From: Akkermansia muciniphila
GTDB taxonomy: Bacteria > Verrucomicrobiota > Verrucomicrobiia > Verrucomicrobiales > Akkermansiaceae
Direction: 5' to 3'
Length of the DNA: 64,000 bases
Assembly: GCA_945890645.1 (NCBI GenBank)
Contig: CAMDCV010000003.1
Coordinates: 62,001 to 126,000 of the forward strand
The notes under the pieces were generated by a model. That model ran no database searches. It saw only the letters and a program-made list of their open reading frames with translations, and was not told the DNA's origin. How positions within the stretch are numbered: the stretch's first letter is position 1; every line of letters begins with the position of its first letter. Of the stretch, positions 10,171 to 19,691 are shown in pieces. A program made the position numbers and the translations under genes.

Positions 10171-10842
10171 ATGCAAGTTATCACCACTCGCAAATCTCCA
10201 CTGTCACGCCGCGATTTTCTTGTGAAGTCCGCCATGGGTGCGATGTTTCTCGGAACGGCGGGAGCTTACGCGGATGCGCTTACGCTCACTCCGAAACAAA
10301 CGGAAGGACCCTTTTACCCGGATCATTTGCCTCTCGATACCGATAACGACTTGCTTATTCTCAATAACTCGCTCACGCCAGCCGTGGGTGAAGTGACCTA
10401 CCTCAGCGGTCGCATTCTTGATGCCAAGGGCGACCCCTTGCGCGGGGTGGAAGTCGAAATTTGGCAATGCGATAGCGAAGGGGCCTATCTTCACAGCAAG
10501 GGACAAAGCGGTGATAAGCGCGACCAGCATTTCCAAGGATTCGGGCGATTTTTGACCGGAGAAAAAGGGGAATATTTATTCCGCACCATCAAGCCTGTGA
10601 GTTATCCCGGTCGGGCTCCCCACATCCATTATAAGATCAAATCCAAGGGTAAGGACCTGCTGGTAACGCAATGCTACATTAAGGGTGAGCCACGCAACTT
10701 GAAGGATGGAGTCTTCCGCAATATTAAGGATGATCAGGCACGCGCCTCGGTGGAGGTGGATTTTGTGCCGATGAAAAACACTAAAGCAGGGGAGTTGGTG
10801 GCACAATTCGACGTAGTACTCGGTCTGACACCCGAAGGCTGA
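10171..10842 (+). CDS. TAT-exported intradiol ring-cleavage dioxygenase-like protein
   Basis: A 223-aa protein of the protocatechuate 3,4-dioxygenase / intradiol dioxygenase fold. The N-terminus holds a twin-arginine signal (SRRDFLVKSAMG), so it probably acts outside the cytoplasm. All four expected Fe(III) ligands can be placed: Tyr106 (GAYLH), Tyr145 (SYPGRAP), His151 and His153 (PHIHYK). TEGPFYPDHLP near residue 45 is also typical of the family. Known members cleave catechols between the hydroxyls; exported ones are common in PVC and actinobacterial genomes and their substrates are mostly unknown. The frame runs upstream to 10111, overlapping the previous gene by 4 bp, but the ATG at 10171 places the RR motif correctly. 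Confidence 0.85.
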   Translation: MQVITTRKSPLSRRDFLVKSAMGAMFLGTAGAYADALTLTPKQTEGPFYPDHLPLDTDNDLLILNNSLTPAVGEVTYLSGRILDAKGDPLRGVEVEIWQCDSEGAYLHSKGQSGDKRDQHFQGFGRFLTGEKGEYLFRTIKPVSYPGRAPHIHYKIKSKGKDLLVTQCYIKGEPRNLKDGVFRNIKDDQARASVEVDFVPMKNTKAGELVAQFDVVLGLTPEG

Positions 10843-10927
10843 AACTGTTGCTTGCACAAGCCACAATCAATGGCAGCTTGTTGACCAATTGTCTTGGCAT
10901 ACGCCGTAGATATTCGACGACGTTTTC

Positions 10928-11944
10928 ATGAGAATTTTTTCTAACATATTTTTGCTATTCACGACCTTGGTTGTTTTGTCGCCCATGCACGCACAAGGAC
11001 CGCCTGCCGCAGTGAAAGCAGAGTCCCACACGGTTAAAGCCGTGCCGTTTGCCGAGAAAATCCAAACTGTCGGGACGCTGCGCGCCAATGAATCCGTCAC
11101 ATTGGTGGCGGAAACATCACGCCGCTTGACGAAGGTCGTGTGCGTCGAAGGCGCACAGGTGAAAGCGGGCGACTTGCTATTCCAGTTGGACGATGCCGAA
11201 CTACAAACTGAATTGTTAGAAATTGAATCACGTCTCTCGCTCGCACTGGCAAACAAACAACGCAATGAGGATTTGCTTCCTAGCAAAGCGATCAGCCAGT
11301 TGGAGGCGGACATGACGGCTGCTGAATGGAGAGTGCTCGATGCTCAAAAGCAGACCAAGCTGGTCGAAATTTCCAAAACGAAAATCGTGGCTCCTTTCGC
11401 TGGTCGACTCGGCACACGTAAAGTCAGTGAAGGCACGTTTCTCACTCCCGCGATGCCACTCATCGACTTGCATGATGTCGCGCAGATCAAGATTGATTTT
11501 TCTCTCCCAGAGCGCTACGCCAGCGCCATTAAAGTGGGCCAAGATTTTACCTTCACCATCGCCGGACAAGGCAAGGTGCATGCGGGTACTGTTACGGTGA
11601 TCGAGCCCGCCATCGATCCGCAAACCCGCAGTCTGCTCTTGCGCGGCATTTGCACGGAGCCGGAGGGGCTGATTCCCGGAGGATTTGCGGACGTCAGCAT
11701 TCCACTGTCGGCATCGGCAACATCGTTGATGGTGCCCACGCAGGCCATCGTACCCTCACCTCGAGGACATGGCGTTTATCTTGTCACGAACGGCAAAGCG
11801 CAATTCAAGGAAGTCACCATTGGCACCCGTACCAATGATCAAGTGCAAATCCTACGCGGCCTCGCCGAGGGCGATGTCATCGCCACTACCAATCTGAACC
11901 GCATCCGCCCTGGCGTGGACGTATCGCTTGTCACGACGCCATGA
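10928..11944 (+). CDS. RND efflux periplasmic adaptor (membrane fusion protein)
   Basis: A 338-aa HlyD/AcrA-type adaptor with a signal peptide (residues 1-22, ending at MHAQG). The biotinyl-lipoyl halves are visible around residues 55-80 (LVCVEGAQVKAGDLLFQL-like) and 150-180 (APFAGRLGTRKVSEG), with a short coiled-coil hairpin between them, followed by beta-barrel and membrane-proximal domains. It would connect the inner-membrane RND pump to an outer-membrane channel. Its stop overlaps the ATG of the pump gene (ATGA), so the two are translationally coupled. No TolC-like gene is present nearby. The substrate is not predictable. Confidence 0.92.
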   Translation: MRIFSNIFLLFTTLVVLSPMHAQGPPAAVKAESHTVKAVPFAEKIQTVGTLRANESVTLVAETSRRLTKVVCVEGAQVKAGDLLFQLDDAELQTELLEIESRLSLALANKQRNEDLLPSKAISQLEADMTAAEWRVLDAQKQTKLVEISKTKIVAPFAGRLGTRKVSEGTFLTPAMPLIDLHDVAQIKIDFSLPERYASAIKVGQDFTFTIAGQGKVHAGTVTVIEPAIDPQTRSLLLRGICTEPEGLIPGGFADVSIPLSASATSLMVPTQAIVPSPRGHGVYLVTNGKAQFKEVTIGTRTNDQVQILRGLAEGDVIATTNLNRIRPGVDVSLVTTP

Positions 11945-14900
11945 GTTTATCCGATGTGTGTATACGCCGCCCGGTGCTGGCGATCGTGATGTCGGTCATC
12001 ATCGTGCTTTTCGGTGTGACAGGATTTTATTATCTCGGAGTGCGGGAATATCCTGCGGTCGATCCGCCTATCATCACTGTGCAAACGACATATCCTGGTG
12101 CAAACCCGGACGTCGTCGCGGCCCAAATCACTGAGCCACTCGAGCAAGTCATCAACGGTATCGCTGGGATCCGCACGCTGAGTTCCGAATCGCGTGAGGA
12201 ACGCAGTACCATCACTGTCGAATTTACGTTAGATTCCGATCTTGATGCCGCTGCGAACGATGTGCGCGACCGCGTCGCCCGCGCGGCGCGCAATCTCCCT
12301 GTGGATGCGAATCCACCCGTTGTAGAAAAAGCCGATGCCGATTCTTCTCCTATTGTTTTCTTATCAATGGAAAGTGAAACGCGCGATATCCTCGAAGTCA
12401 GTGATTACGCTGACCGTGTGGTGCGCGAGCGCATGGAGACCATACCAGGCGTTTCCTCGATTCGTATTTTTGGAGAAAAACGCTACTCGATGCGACTGTG
12501 GATGGATCCTGTGAAAATGGCGGTGCATGAAATTACTCCGCAGGATCTTCAGGATGCGCTCAACGAACAAAACGTCGATCTGCCCAGTGGTCGGATCGAA
12601 GGGGTGAACAACGAACTTACACTGCGCACACTCGGACGATTGAAGACACCGCAGGAGTTCGATGAGCTCATCATCAAGCAAGTGAACGGACGTCAAATTT
12701 TGTTCCGCGATATAGGCTACGCGGAACTAGGCCCCGAGGTCCTGCGCACTGGCCTGAAAAGCAAAGGCAATCGCAAAATTGGCGTCGCCATCATTCCGCA
12801 ACCGAACACCAACGCTATCGCCATTGCCGATGAATTTTATCGCCGCATGGAGTTGGTGAAAAAAGAATTGCCCGCCGATATCACGGTGGAAATCGGTTAC
12901 GACTTCACGCGCTTCGTGCGCAATAGCGTGGAGGAAGTGAAAGAGACATTATTCATCGCATTCGGTCTGGTGGCTTTGATTATTTTCGTATTCCTGCGCG
13001 ATTGGCGTTCCACTATCATCCCGGTGATTGCGATTCCTGTGAGCATCATTGCTGGATTTTTCATCATGTATGTCGCGGGCTTTTCGATCAACGTGTTAAC
13101 GCTTGTTGCCATCGTGCTATCGATCGGCTTGGTCTGCGATGACGCGATCGTAGTGTTGGAAAACATTTATTCGAAGATTGAAGCCGGTCTTTCGCCGTTA
13201 GAAGCAGCACAAAAAGGATCGCGGGAAATTTATTTTGCAGTCATCTCCACGACCCTGACCTTGGCGGCCGTGTTTACACCGCTGGTGTTTCTCTCGGGCC
13301 TAACCGGTCGATTGTTTCGCGAGTTTGGCATTACCATCGCAGGTTGTGTGCTCGTATCCGCTTTCGTTGCGCTCACCTTGTCACCCATGATGTGCCGCTT
13401 TTTGCTCAAGCATCATGGTGACAAACCCAATTGGTTCTATCGCAGTACCGAGCCATTTTTCCGTTCGCTGACTTCACTCTATCGCGGTCTCTTGTTGCCG
13501 TTTCTGCGCTGGCGTTGGTTGGCATTTCCGATCCTTCTCGGCAGTGCCTGGCTCATCTGGCAAATGATGTTAGTGCTGCCACGCGAACTCGCACCACTCG
13601 AAGATCGTGAAAACGTTCGCGTCAACATCACGGCCCCCGAAGGTTCGACGATGGAATATACAGAAAGTTGGATGGATAAAATCGACACTTATGTGAACGA
13701 CAGTGTTCCAGAAACGTATCGGACATTCAGCATCCTTGGTGGTGGCATGGGCCGGACCGATGCGAATGCCGCAATTCAAAATATCTATCTCACCACGCCG
13801 AGCGATCGCAAACGCAGTCAGGCGGAAATCGCGGAACAGGTGACCAAGGACATGGCGAACTTCACCGGTGTGCGAGCGTTTCCGACGCAGCCGCCGACCA
13901 TCGGCGATCGCCGCGCAGGGCAACCGCTCGCGTATGTATTACAAGCGCCCAATTTCGAGTCCATGGTCGAGGTGCTGCCCAAGTTTCTCGCCGCTGCGAG
14001 CCAAAGTCCTATCCTGCGACAGATTGATGCCGACCTCAAAGTCAATCGACCCGAAGGTGTCATCTCGATCAATCGCAAACGTGCCGCAGAGCTCGGTGTG
14101 TCAGTGCAGGAAATCGCCCGAACGATGGAGTATGCATATTCGGGAAGGCGATTTGGCTATTTTCTTAAAGACGGCAAGCAGTATCAAGTCATCGCGCAAA
14201 TGCAGCGCGAGGATCGCAATGAACCAGGCGATTTAAAAAATCTTTACGTGCGCACACCGGCGGGCGCGATGGTGTCACTCGATAACCTTGTCAGCTTCGA
14301 AGAGTCGGCGAGCCCGGCTGCCATCTTCCGATTCAATCGTTCGGTGTCCGCCACCATCAGCGGAACTCCAAACGCGGGCTACACACTGGGCGATGGCTTG
14401 CAAGAACTCGACCGCATTGCCGCGGAGGTGTTGCCAGAAAATTTCCGCACTTCTCTCTCTGGTCAGTCGCGCGATTTTGCCGATAGCTCATCGTCGCTGC
14501 TGTTCGCCTTTCTGTTAGCGCTGGTCATCATCTTCCTTGTCCTCGCTGCGCAGTTTGAAAGCTTCCGCGATCCGTTCATCATCATTTTGACTGTGCCGCT
14601 CTCGCTTGCTGGTGCGCTGCTTTCGTTGTATTGGACGGATCAAACGCTCAATGTGTTTAGCCAAATCGGCATCATTATGCTGATCGGGATCGTCACCAAA
14701 AATGGCATTTTGATCGTTGAGTTCGCCAATCAACAACGCGACGCCGGACTCTCAAAAATTGACGCGGTGCTGGAAGCTTCCGTCAGCCGCTTTCGCCCGA
14801 TTTTGATGACGAGCCTCTCAACGATCTTCGGCATCTTGCCCATCGCGCTTTCATTAGGCGCGGCCGGCTCTTCGCGCCAATCGCTCGGCATTGCCGTCGT

Positions 14901-15003
14901 TGGCGGTCTTTTAGTGTCGGGTTTCCTGACCTTGTTTATCGTGCCTGCTGTCTATGCTCTCTTCAGCAGCAAGCATCGACATGTGGAAAAAATCGAAGCC
15001 TGA
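11941..15003 (+). CDS. RND efflux permease (HAE1/AcrB type)
   Basis: A 1020-aa inner-membrane proton-driven drug/metabolite exporter. It opens with LSDVCIRRPVLAIVMS, the usual N-terminal signature of MexF/MdtC-like pumps; a second copy of the fold begins around residue 510. Proton-relay aspartates are present as Asp400-Asp401 in GLVCDDAIVVLENI, and the second-half signature GIVTKNGILIVEFANQ is intact. Length is normal. It follows the adaptor with a 4-bp overlap, completing two of the three components of a tripartite pump. Its sequence resembles multidrug (HAE1) rather than heavy-metal (HME) pumps. Confidence 0.95.
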   Translation: MSLSDVCIRRPVLAIVMSVIIVLFGVTGFYYLGVREYPAVDPPIITVQTTYPGANPDVVAAQITEPLEQVINGIAGIRTLSSESREERSTITVEFTLDSDLDAAANDVRDRVARAARNLPVDANPPVVEKADADSSPIVFLSMESETRDILEVSDYADRVVRERMETIPGVSSIRIFGEKRYSMRLWMDPVKMAVHEITPQDLQDALNEQNVDLPSGRIEGVNNELTLRTLGRLKTPQEFDELIIKQVNGRQILFRDIGYAELGPEVLRTGLKSKGNRKIGVAIIPQPNTNAIAIADEFYRRMELVKKELPADITVEIGYDFTRFVRNSVEEVKETLFIAFGLVALIIFVFLRDWRSTIIPVIAIPVSIIAGFFIMYVAGFSINVLTLVAIVLSIGLVCDDAIVVLENIYSKIEAGLSPLEAAQKGSREIYFAVISTTLTLAAVFTPLVFLSGLTGRLFREFGITIAGCVLVSAFVALTLSPMMCRFLLKHHGDKPNWFYRSTEPFFRSLTSLYRGLLLPFLRWRWLAFPILLGSAWLIWQMMLVLPRELAPLEDRENVRVNITAPEGSTMEYTESWMDKIDTYVNDSVPETYRTFSILGGGMGRTDANAAIQNIYLTTPSDRKRSQAEIAEQVTKDMANFTGVRAFPTQPPTIGDRRAGQPLAYVLQAPNFESMVEVLPKFLAAASQSPILRQIDADLKVNRPEGVISINRKRAAELGVSVQEIARTMEYAYSGRRFGYFLKDGKQYQVIAQMQREDRNEPGDLKNLYVRTPAGAMVSLDNLVSFEESASPAAIFRFNRSVSATISGTPNAGYTLGDGLQELDRIAAEVLPENFRTSLSGQSRDFADSSSSLLFAFLLALVIIFLVLAAQFESFRDPFIIILTVPLSLAGALLSLYWTDQTLNVFSQIGIIMLIGIVTKNGILIVEFANQQRDAGLSKIDAVLEASVSRFRPILMTSLSTIFGILPIALSLGAAGSSRQSLGIAVVGGLLVSGFLTLFIVPAVYALFSSKHRHVEKIEA

Positions 15004-15028
15004 CGCATTCCGATTGAGGCCGCCACCA

Positions 15029-15673
15029 TTACGCCTTTTTGCCGTATTTTTCTTTCAAGAATGCAAACACCATCGGCAATAGAGAGAAACCAATGATGCC
15101 GAAAACGACGAGCTCGAAGTTATCTTTAACCACCTGAATCTGGCCGAAGAAATACCCTAATGGAATGAGCGATCCGACCCAAATGATCGCGCCCGTTACA
15201 TTAAACGACATGAACTTCTTAACGTCCATACGACCCATGCCTGCGACGAATGGTGCGAAGGTGCGCACGATCGGCACGAAGCGCGCGATGATGATGGTCT
15301 TGCCGCCGTACTTTTCAAAGAAGGCGTGCGTCTGATCAATATGCTTCTGTTTTATAATGCGAGGAAACTTTCGCATCATCCACTGCCCTGCCAACCTGCC
15401 GATCCAGTAATTGACGATGTCGCCTAAGATCGCAGCAGCCAGCATGAGAAATCCGCAATACCACAAATTCAATGGCACGGTGTGCGAGACCGCACCGACC
15501 GCGAAAAGCAGCGAGTCACCGGGGAGGAAAGGAGTTACGACCAATCCTGTTTCGCAAAAAATGATCGCGAATAATATCGCATAAATCCAGCCGCCATAGA
15601 GAGTGACAAGTTCTGCTAGTTTGACATCGAGGTGCAAAAAGTAGTCAAGAATATCCTTCACGGGCGCTAGCAT
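15029..15673 (-). CDS. DedA family membrane protein
   Basis: A 214-aa polytopic membrane protein of the DedA/SNARE-associated (VTT) family. The signature FVPIVRTFAPFVAGMGRM is clear (about residues 140-157), as is ETGLVVTPFLPGDSLLF in the first half. DedA proteins affect membrane lipid homeostasis and the proton gradient, and some act as flippases. The frame extends upstream to 15925 but that part overlaps the divergent helicase gene; the ATG at 15673 gives the usual family size. It converges with the RND permease, with only 25 bp between their ends, and is divergent from the SNF2 gene. Confidence 0.92.
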   Translation of the reverse strand: MLAPVKDILDYFLHLDVKLAELVTLYGGWIYAILFAIIFCETGLVVTPFLPGDSLLFAVGAVSHTVPLNLWYCGFLMLAAAILGDIVNYWIGRLAGQWMMRKFPRIIKQKHIDQTHAFFEKYGGKTIIIARFVPIVRTFAPFVAGMGRMDVKKFMSFNVTGAIIWVGSLIPLGYFFGQIQVVKDNFELVVFGIIGFSLLPMVFAFLKEKYGKKA

Positions 15674-15781
15674 CGTTAGGAACGGCAAAAGTGCAAGACT
15701 GGAACGATGAAATTTTCGTGAGGTAAGGATTCGGCGGAGTCCGTGCTTGTCAAGATTCGCAGTTCGATTGAACATCAGCGC

Positions 15782-18514
15782 ATGTCTGAATTCGCCACGC
15801 TCCAGGAAATGCTCACGCTGGAAGAGTGGCAGGATCGTTTCGATGAAGACATCGTCGTAGCAGCGCGCAAGATCGTTAAGGAACGCCGCATCAGTGATCT
15901 GGCCGCGGATGCAATCGATGAACAAAACCTCACTGTCACCGGCACCTGCACCGGCACGCCACCGGCGCGTTTGGAAATTAATTTTTGGTTAGAAAAAGAC
16001 GAGTGGCAGATTGACACGACTTGCTCCTGCTCAATCACCTATTTCTGCGAGCACGCCGCGGCGGTGCTGCAGAGTTTGTCCTTGCAAGAAAATCTACTGC
16101 GTTTGGTGGGAGGGCGAAGTGCGGCGTTAAAAAAACCGTTAGATTTAGCGAAGGCCAGTGCGCTCTTGCCGCAGGAACGCAGCGACATCACTACGCTGGT
16201 GACGACGCCAACATTTCGACTCGATGTATGCCGCGAACCGGTGCGCGAACGCAGTGCCTCGATGATTTGCCAATACCTCGGCGAAAAAGAACCGACGGAA
16301 TGGGTCTTTGCACGTGCGGTGGCAATCTACGATCGGTATGAACTGCCGGTGTTTTCGTCGCACCCCGAGCAGGAACGTCTTTGTACCGATCCACAAGGCC
16401 AACCGATTCTCGTGCGACGTGATCGTGCAAGTGAGACAGTCGCTGCATTGGCGTTGCGTGAGATCGGATTAAGCGCCTTCGATTCCACTCCGATGCTGCG
16501 CTTTTTGCATGGCGCGCAAAAGCGTCAATTGCCCGATGACAATCCGTGGCTTCCCTCGCTACCGCCCTCGGCTGCGGCATCGTATTGGCATCAGTTCCGC
16601 GCATTTCATGCCGGGCTTCTTGTCAAACGGGGGTGGCGCATCACGTTCACGGATAATGTCGGTCACGAAGTCTATGATACCTTGCCGGATGATTGGGACA
16701 CTTCGCTCACTGAGATCGATGGCGAGGGCGGATGGTTTTCGTTGTCAGTCGGTTTTCAAGTTGCTGGTAAGCCTTACGATTTATTGCCCATTCTCGCGAA
16801 GTTGATCGAAGAAGATTATCTCGAGGAAACTCTTGATCGTCCGGACAATGGATTCGTTCTCGCGCCTCTGCCCGATGGCTCGGCACTAAAAATACCGTTA
16901 GGCCGAGTGCGTGCGATCTTGAAACATCTCGTTGCCCTGATCGATCCTCAGCACATCGGCAATGTTCGCCTCCATGCGCTCGATGCCGTGGCTCTCAGCG
17001 CGGTGGAAGAGCTCGGTCTCGATACGCCACCGGCCTTGATTGAGCTGCGTGAAAAAATGCACGACTTCACGGGCATCGAAGAAACACCCGCGCCGCTTGG
17101 CCTTCAAGCGACAATGCGCGATTACCAGACCACAGGATTTCGTTGGATGCAATTTCTCGCCCTGCACGGATTGCATGGCATCCTCGCCGATGACATGGGC
17201 TTGGGCAAAACTATGCAGACGCTCGCACATCTTCTCACAGAAAAAGAAAGCGGCCGATCGAAAGGCCTGCCTTCACTTGTCGTAGCGCCCACCTCCGTCG
17301 TCTCGAACTGGCGCGCGGAAGCGATCAAGTTCGCACCATCATTACGCTTGCTCGTGCTCAGTGGTGCGGATCGCACGAAGTATTTCCGCAGCATGCCGTA
17401 TGCCGATGTGGTTCTCACGTCCTTCGCCTTGTTGCATCGCGATATTGAAAAACTTAAGCTCCAGAATTTCCATCTCGTGATTCTTGATGAAGCGCAATAC
17501 ATTAAAAATCCTCGTGCCCAAGTCGCGCAAGCAGCATGCAAGTTGCAAGCGCGGCATCGGCTTTGTCTCTCGGGCACACCGGTGGAAAATCATCTCGGTG
17601 AATTATGGAGCCTCATGCGCTTCCTCATGCCCGGATTTCTCGGCAGCGAAAAATCCTTCAACTCCCGCTTTCGCAAGGCCATTGAAAAGCAAGGCGATGA
17701 AGCTCGTTTCGAGGCTCTGAAACGTCGCGTGGCCCCACTCATCTTGCGTCGCACAAAAGACCAAGTGGCAAAAGAACTGCCGCCGAAAACGATACTCGTG
17801 CATTTGATCGAACTCAGCACGCCGCAGAAAGATCTCTATGAAACCATCCGCGCGACCATGGACAAGCGCGTGCGCGATGCGATTGCCGCGCGCGGCATCG
17901 AACAAAGCCAAATTCTGTTTCTCGATGCTTTATTAAAACTGCGCCAACTCTGTTGCCACCCAACATTATTGCCCTCGGAGTTTTCTAACAACATTGCCGA
18001 GTCGGCGAAATTGAATTTTCTCACCGAGCTGCTCAGCACCTTGTTAGAAGAGGGGCGACGCATTTTGTTATTCTCGCAATTCACCAGCATGCTGGCAATC
18101 ATCGAGCGCCACCTGCAACAGCAAGGCATCCGCTATTTGATTCTCACCGGTAGCAGCAAAGACCGTGGCGCTTTGGTGGAAGAATTCCAAAGCGGTAAGG
18201 TGCCCTTGTTTTTGATCTCGCTCAAAGCTGGGGGCACCGGATTGAATCTCACAGCAGCCGATACTGTGATTCACTACGACCCATGGTGGAATCCTGCCGC
18301 CGAAGCCCAAGCCACCGACCGCGCCTATCGCATCGGCCAGGACAAGCCGGTGTTCGTGCACAAGCTCTTGTGCGAAAACACCGTCGAGCAACGCATCCAT
18401 CTCCTCCAACAAGAAAAAGCCGAACTCGCGAACGCGCTTCTTTCTCAAGCCGACCGTAGCGCGCGCCTTGATCCCGCCACACTGCGGCAACTGTTGGCGC
18501 CGTTAGAGTCGTAA
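15782..18514 (+). CDS. SWIM zinc-finger SNF2-family helicase
   Basis: A 910-aa Swi2/Snf2-type ATPase. Near residue 81 it has a SWIM-like zinc-finger pattern (CSCSITYFCEHAA), then a helicase-associated region, the SNF2 ATPase core with Walker A DDMGLGKTMQ (about 470), the Walker B box DEAQ (about 569), LRRTKDQVAKELPPK, and the helicase C-terminal domain with GLNLTAADTVIHYDPWWNP and QATDRAYRIGQ. Bacterial members probably remodel DNA-protein complexes or RNA polymerase; no specific role can be assigned. There is no methylase, DISARM- or phage-defence-like partner beside it. The ATG at 15782 was preferred over the GTG at 15743. Confidence 0.93.
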   Translation: MSEFATLQEMLTLEEWQDRFDEDIVVAARKIVKERRISDLAADAIDEQNLTVTGTCTGTPPARLEINFWLEKDEWQIDTTCSCSITYFCEHAAAVLQSLSLQENLLRLVGGRSAALKKPLDLAKASALLPQERSDITTLVTTPTFRLDVCREPVRERSASMICQYLGEKEPTEWVFARAVAIYDRYELPVFSSHPEQERLCTDPQGQPILVRRDRASETVAALALREIGLSAFDSTPMLRFLHGAQKRQLPDDNPWLPSLPPSAAASYWHQFRAFHAGLLVKRGWRITFTDNVGHEVYDTLPDDWDTSLTEIDGEGGWFSLSVGFQVAGKPYDLLPILAKLIEEDYLEETLDRPDNGFVLAPLPDGSALKIPLGRVRAILKHLVALIDPQHIGNVRLHALDAVALSAVEELGLDTPPALIELREKMHDFTGIEETPAPLGLQATMRDYQTTGFRWMQFLALHGLHGILADDMGLGKTMQTLAHLLTEKESGRSKGLPSLVVAPTSVVSNWRAEAIKFAPSLRLLVLSGADRTKYFRSMPYADVVLTSFALLHRDIEKLKLQNFHLVILDEAQYIKNPRAQVAQAACKLQARHRLCLSGTPVENHLGELWSLMRFLMPGFLGSEKSFNSRFRKAIEKQGDEARFEALKRRVAPLILRRTKDQVAKELPPKTILVHLIELSTPQKDLYETIRATMDKRVRDAIAARGIEQSQILFLDALLKLRQLCCHPTLLPSEFSNNIAESAKLNFLTELLSTLLEEGRRILLFSQFTSMLAIIERHLQQQGIRYLILTGSSKDRGALVEEFQSGKVPLFLISLKAGGTGLNLTAADTVIHYDPWWNPAAEAQATDRAYRIGQDKPVFVHKLLCENTVEQRIHLLQQEKAELANALLSQADRSARLDPATLRQLLAPLES

Positions 18515-18606
18515 GTTGCTCATGCCTATTCTCATTGCGCTTGACAAGCCCCCACATTCTTCAAGAAAAATACAACGTCAAATCTCCTTCAAAACACATA
18601 ATTCCC

Positions 18607-19530
18607 ATGTTCAAAAAGACTCATCAAAACTCTCCTCAGTTGCTCGACGCTGCAAATTTCAGCAAACTTTCTGCCATGTTCATTCGCGGGTTGGGGGAAG
18701 TCTTTAGCAGCCAGGAGGATATTCGCCTGTGGCCACTCTCAGACAGCAGAGGCATGTTCCTGCGCAAGTTTTGGGATGCGGCCGCAACGGATTTCGGTGC
18801 ACCGGCTCCTGCGATTTCTCCAGAGCCGCTGTCGATCGATATGATGCGTGAGGGGAATTATCTCATGGGACTTTTGCAACTCCCTACCATGGAGGGAAGC
18901 ATCTGTTTTTCTGCGGGGCTTTGGATGCTAGGTCCAGTGGCATTTGGTGAGAACAATCCCTACCAAAATGCACAAATGAGATTTTTCGCCATGGCCGAGC
19001 AAGTGGGCTCTGACTCTGAAGCGCGGATTTACGAAATGAAGGACGGCGATCTTGAGGTCTCTTGTATGCTCGCTCGCGCAGACGTGGGCTTGTTTCTTGA
19101 TACGCTTGTCGATCGATATCTGTCAGGGCAGTTGGTCGCAACGGTGCGAAAAGGAGACGCGGAAATGGCGGCGGCGATGGAAACTGCGATGAGCCAAGTT
19201 CCGTATTTTATCAACATTCTCGAAAACTATCCTGCCGTCGATCAATACTCGATCAAGATCCGCGTGGAGGACAAGGGTGAAGTGGAATATTTTTGGTTAG
19301 AAAACACGCGTTGGCAGGCAGGGCACTTTCACGGCACCGTGGGCAACGATCCGACACTTGTCAAATCCGTGACCTATGGGCAATCCATGGCCATTGCTCC
19401 TGCAGGCGTGTATGACTGGTACTACATGTGGGATGGAAAAATGCGTGGCAACTATACCCTCCGTGCCGGCTTGCCCTACATGGACCCGAATCAAGCGGCG
19501 AAGTTGTTGGCAATTCTTGACGAATCATGA
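18607..19530 (+). CDS. DUF2314-containing protein
   Basis: A 307-aa protein without signal peptide. The last ~80 residues (YFWLENTRWQAGHFHG ... GQSMAIAPAGVYDWYYM-DGKMRGNYTLR) match the layout of DUF2314 domains, in which a conserved 'DWMY.DGK..G.yT.R' ending is typical. The N-terminal ~200 residues are not recognised; they contain an acidic 'DSEARIYEMKDGDLEVSC' strand-rich segment. DUF2314 proteins have no established function and often occur in immunity- or stress-related contexts. The reading frame begins at a TTG at 18535, but the ATG at 18607 is more natural. No close operon partner. Confidence 0.7.
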   Translation: MFKKTHQNSPQLLDAANFSKLSAMFIRGLGEVFSSQEDIRLWPLSDSRGMFLRKFWDAAATDFGAPAPAISPEPLSIDMMREGNYLMGLLQLPTMEGSICFSAGLWMLGPVAFGENNPYQNAQMRFFAMAEQVGSDSEARIYEMKDGDLEVSCMLARADVGLFLDTLVDRYLSGQLVATVRKGDAEMAAAMETAMSQVPYFINILENYPAVDQYSIKIRVEDKGEVEYFWLENTRWQAGHFHGTVGNDPTLVKSVTYGQSMAIAPAGVYDWYYMWDGKMRGNYTLRAGLPYMDPNQAAKLLAILDES

Positions 19531-19691
19531 TGCTCTGACTTTTGCCGATGTGGGGCAGTAATTATTCCAGCAAAATGCGTTTGCAATCTTGCGCTGACTT
19601 TTCATTGCTTGGCATTGCCCTCACTCGCCAATAAACTTGTAGAAATGTCATAAATTCCCGTAGTCTTGGCAGGCAACCAAGCTCACTCCCG

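Noticed and set aside
8360-15003. Biosynthetic or catabolic gene cluster built on the intradiol dioxygenase
   Set aside because: The dioxygenase is exported and its neighbours (subtilase, RND pump) do not form a catechol pathway.
15674-15925. N-terminal extension of the DedA gene
   Set aside because: It overlaps the divergent helicase gene and the residues show no membrane-protein character.
15782-18514. Phage-defence island around the SNF2 helicase
   Set aside because: SNF2 helicases occur in several defence systems, but no methylase, nuclease, PLD or DUF partner is adjacent; the neighbours are DedA and DUF2314 genes.
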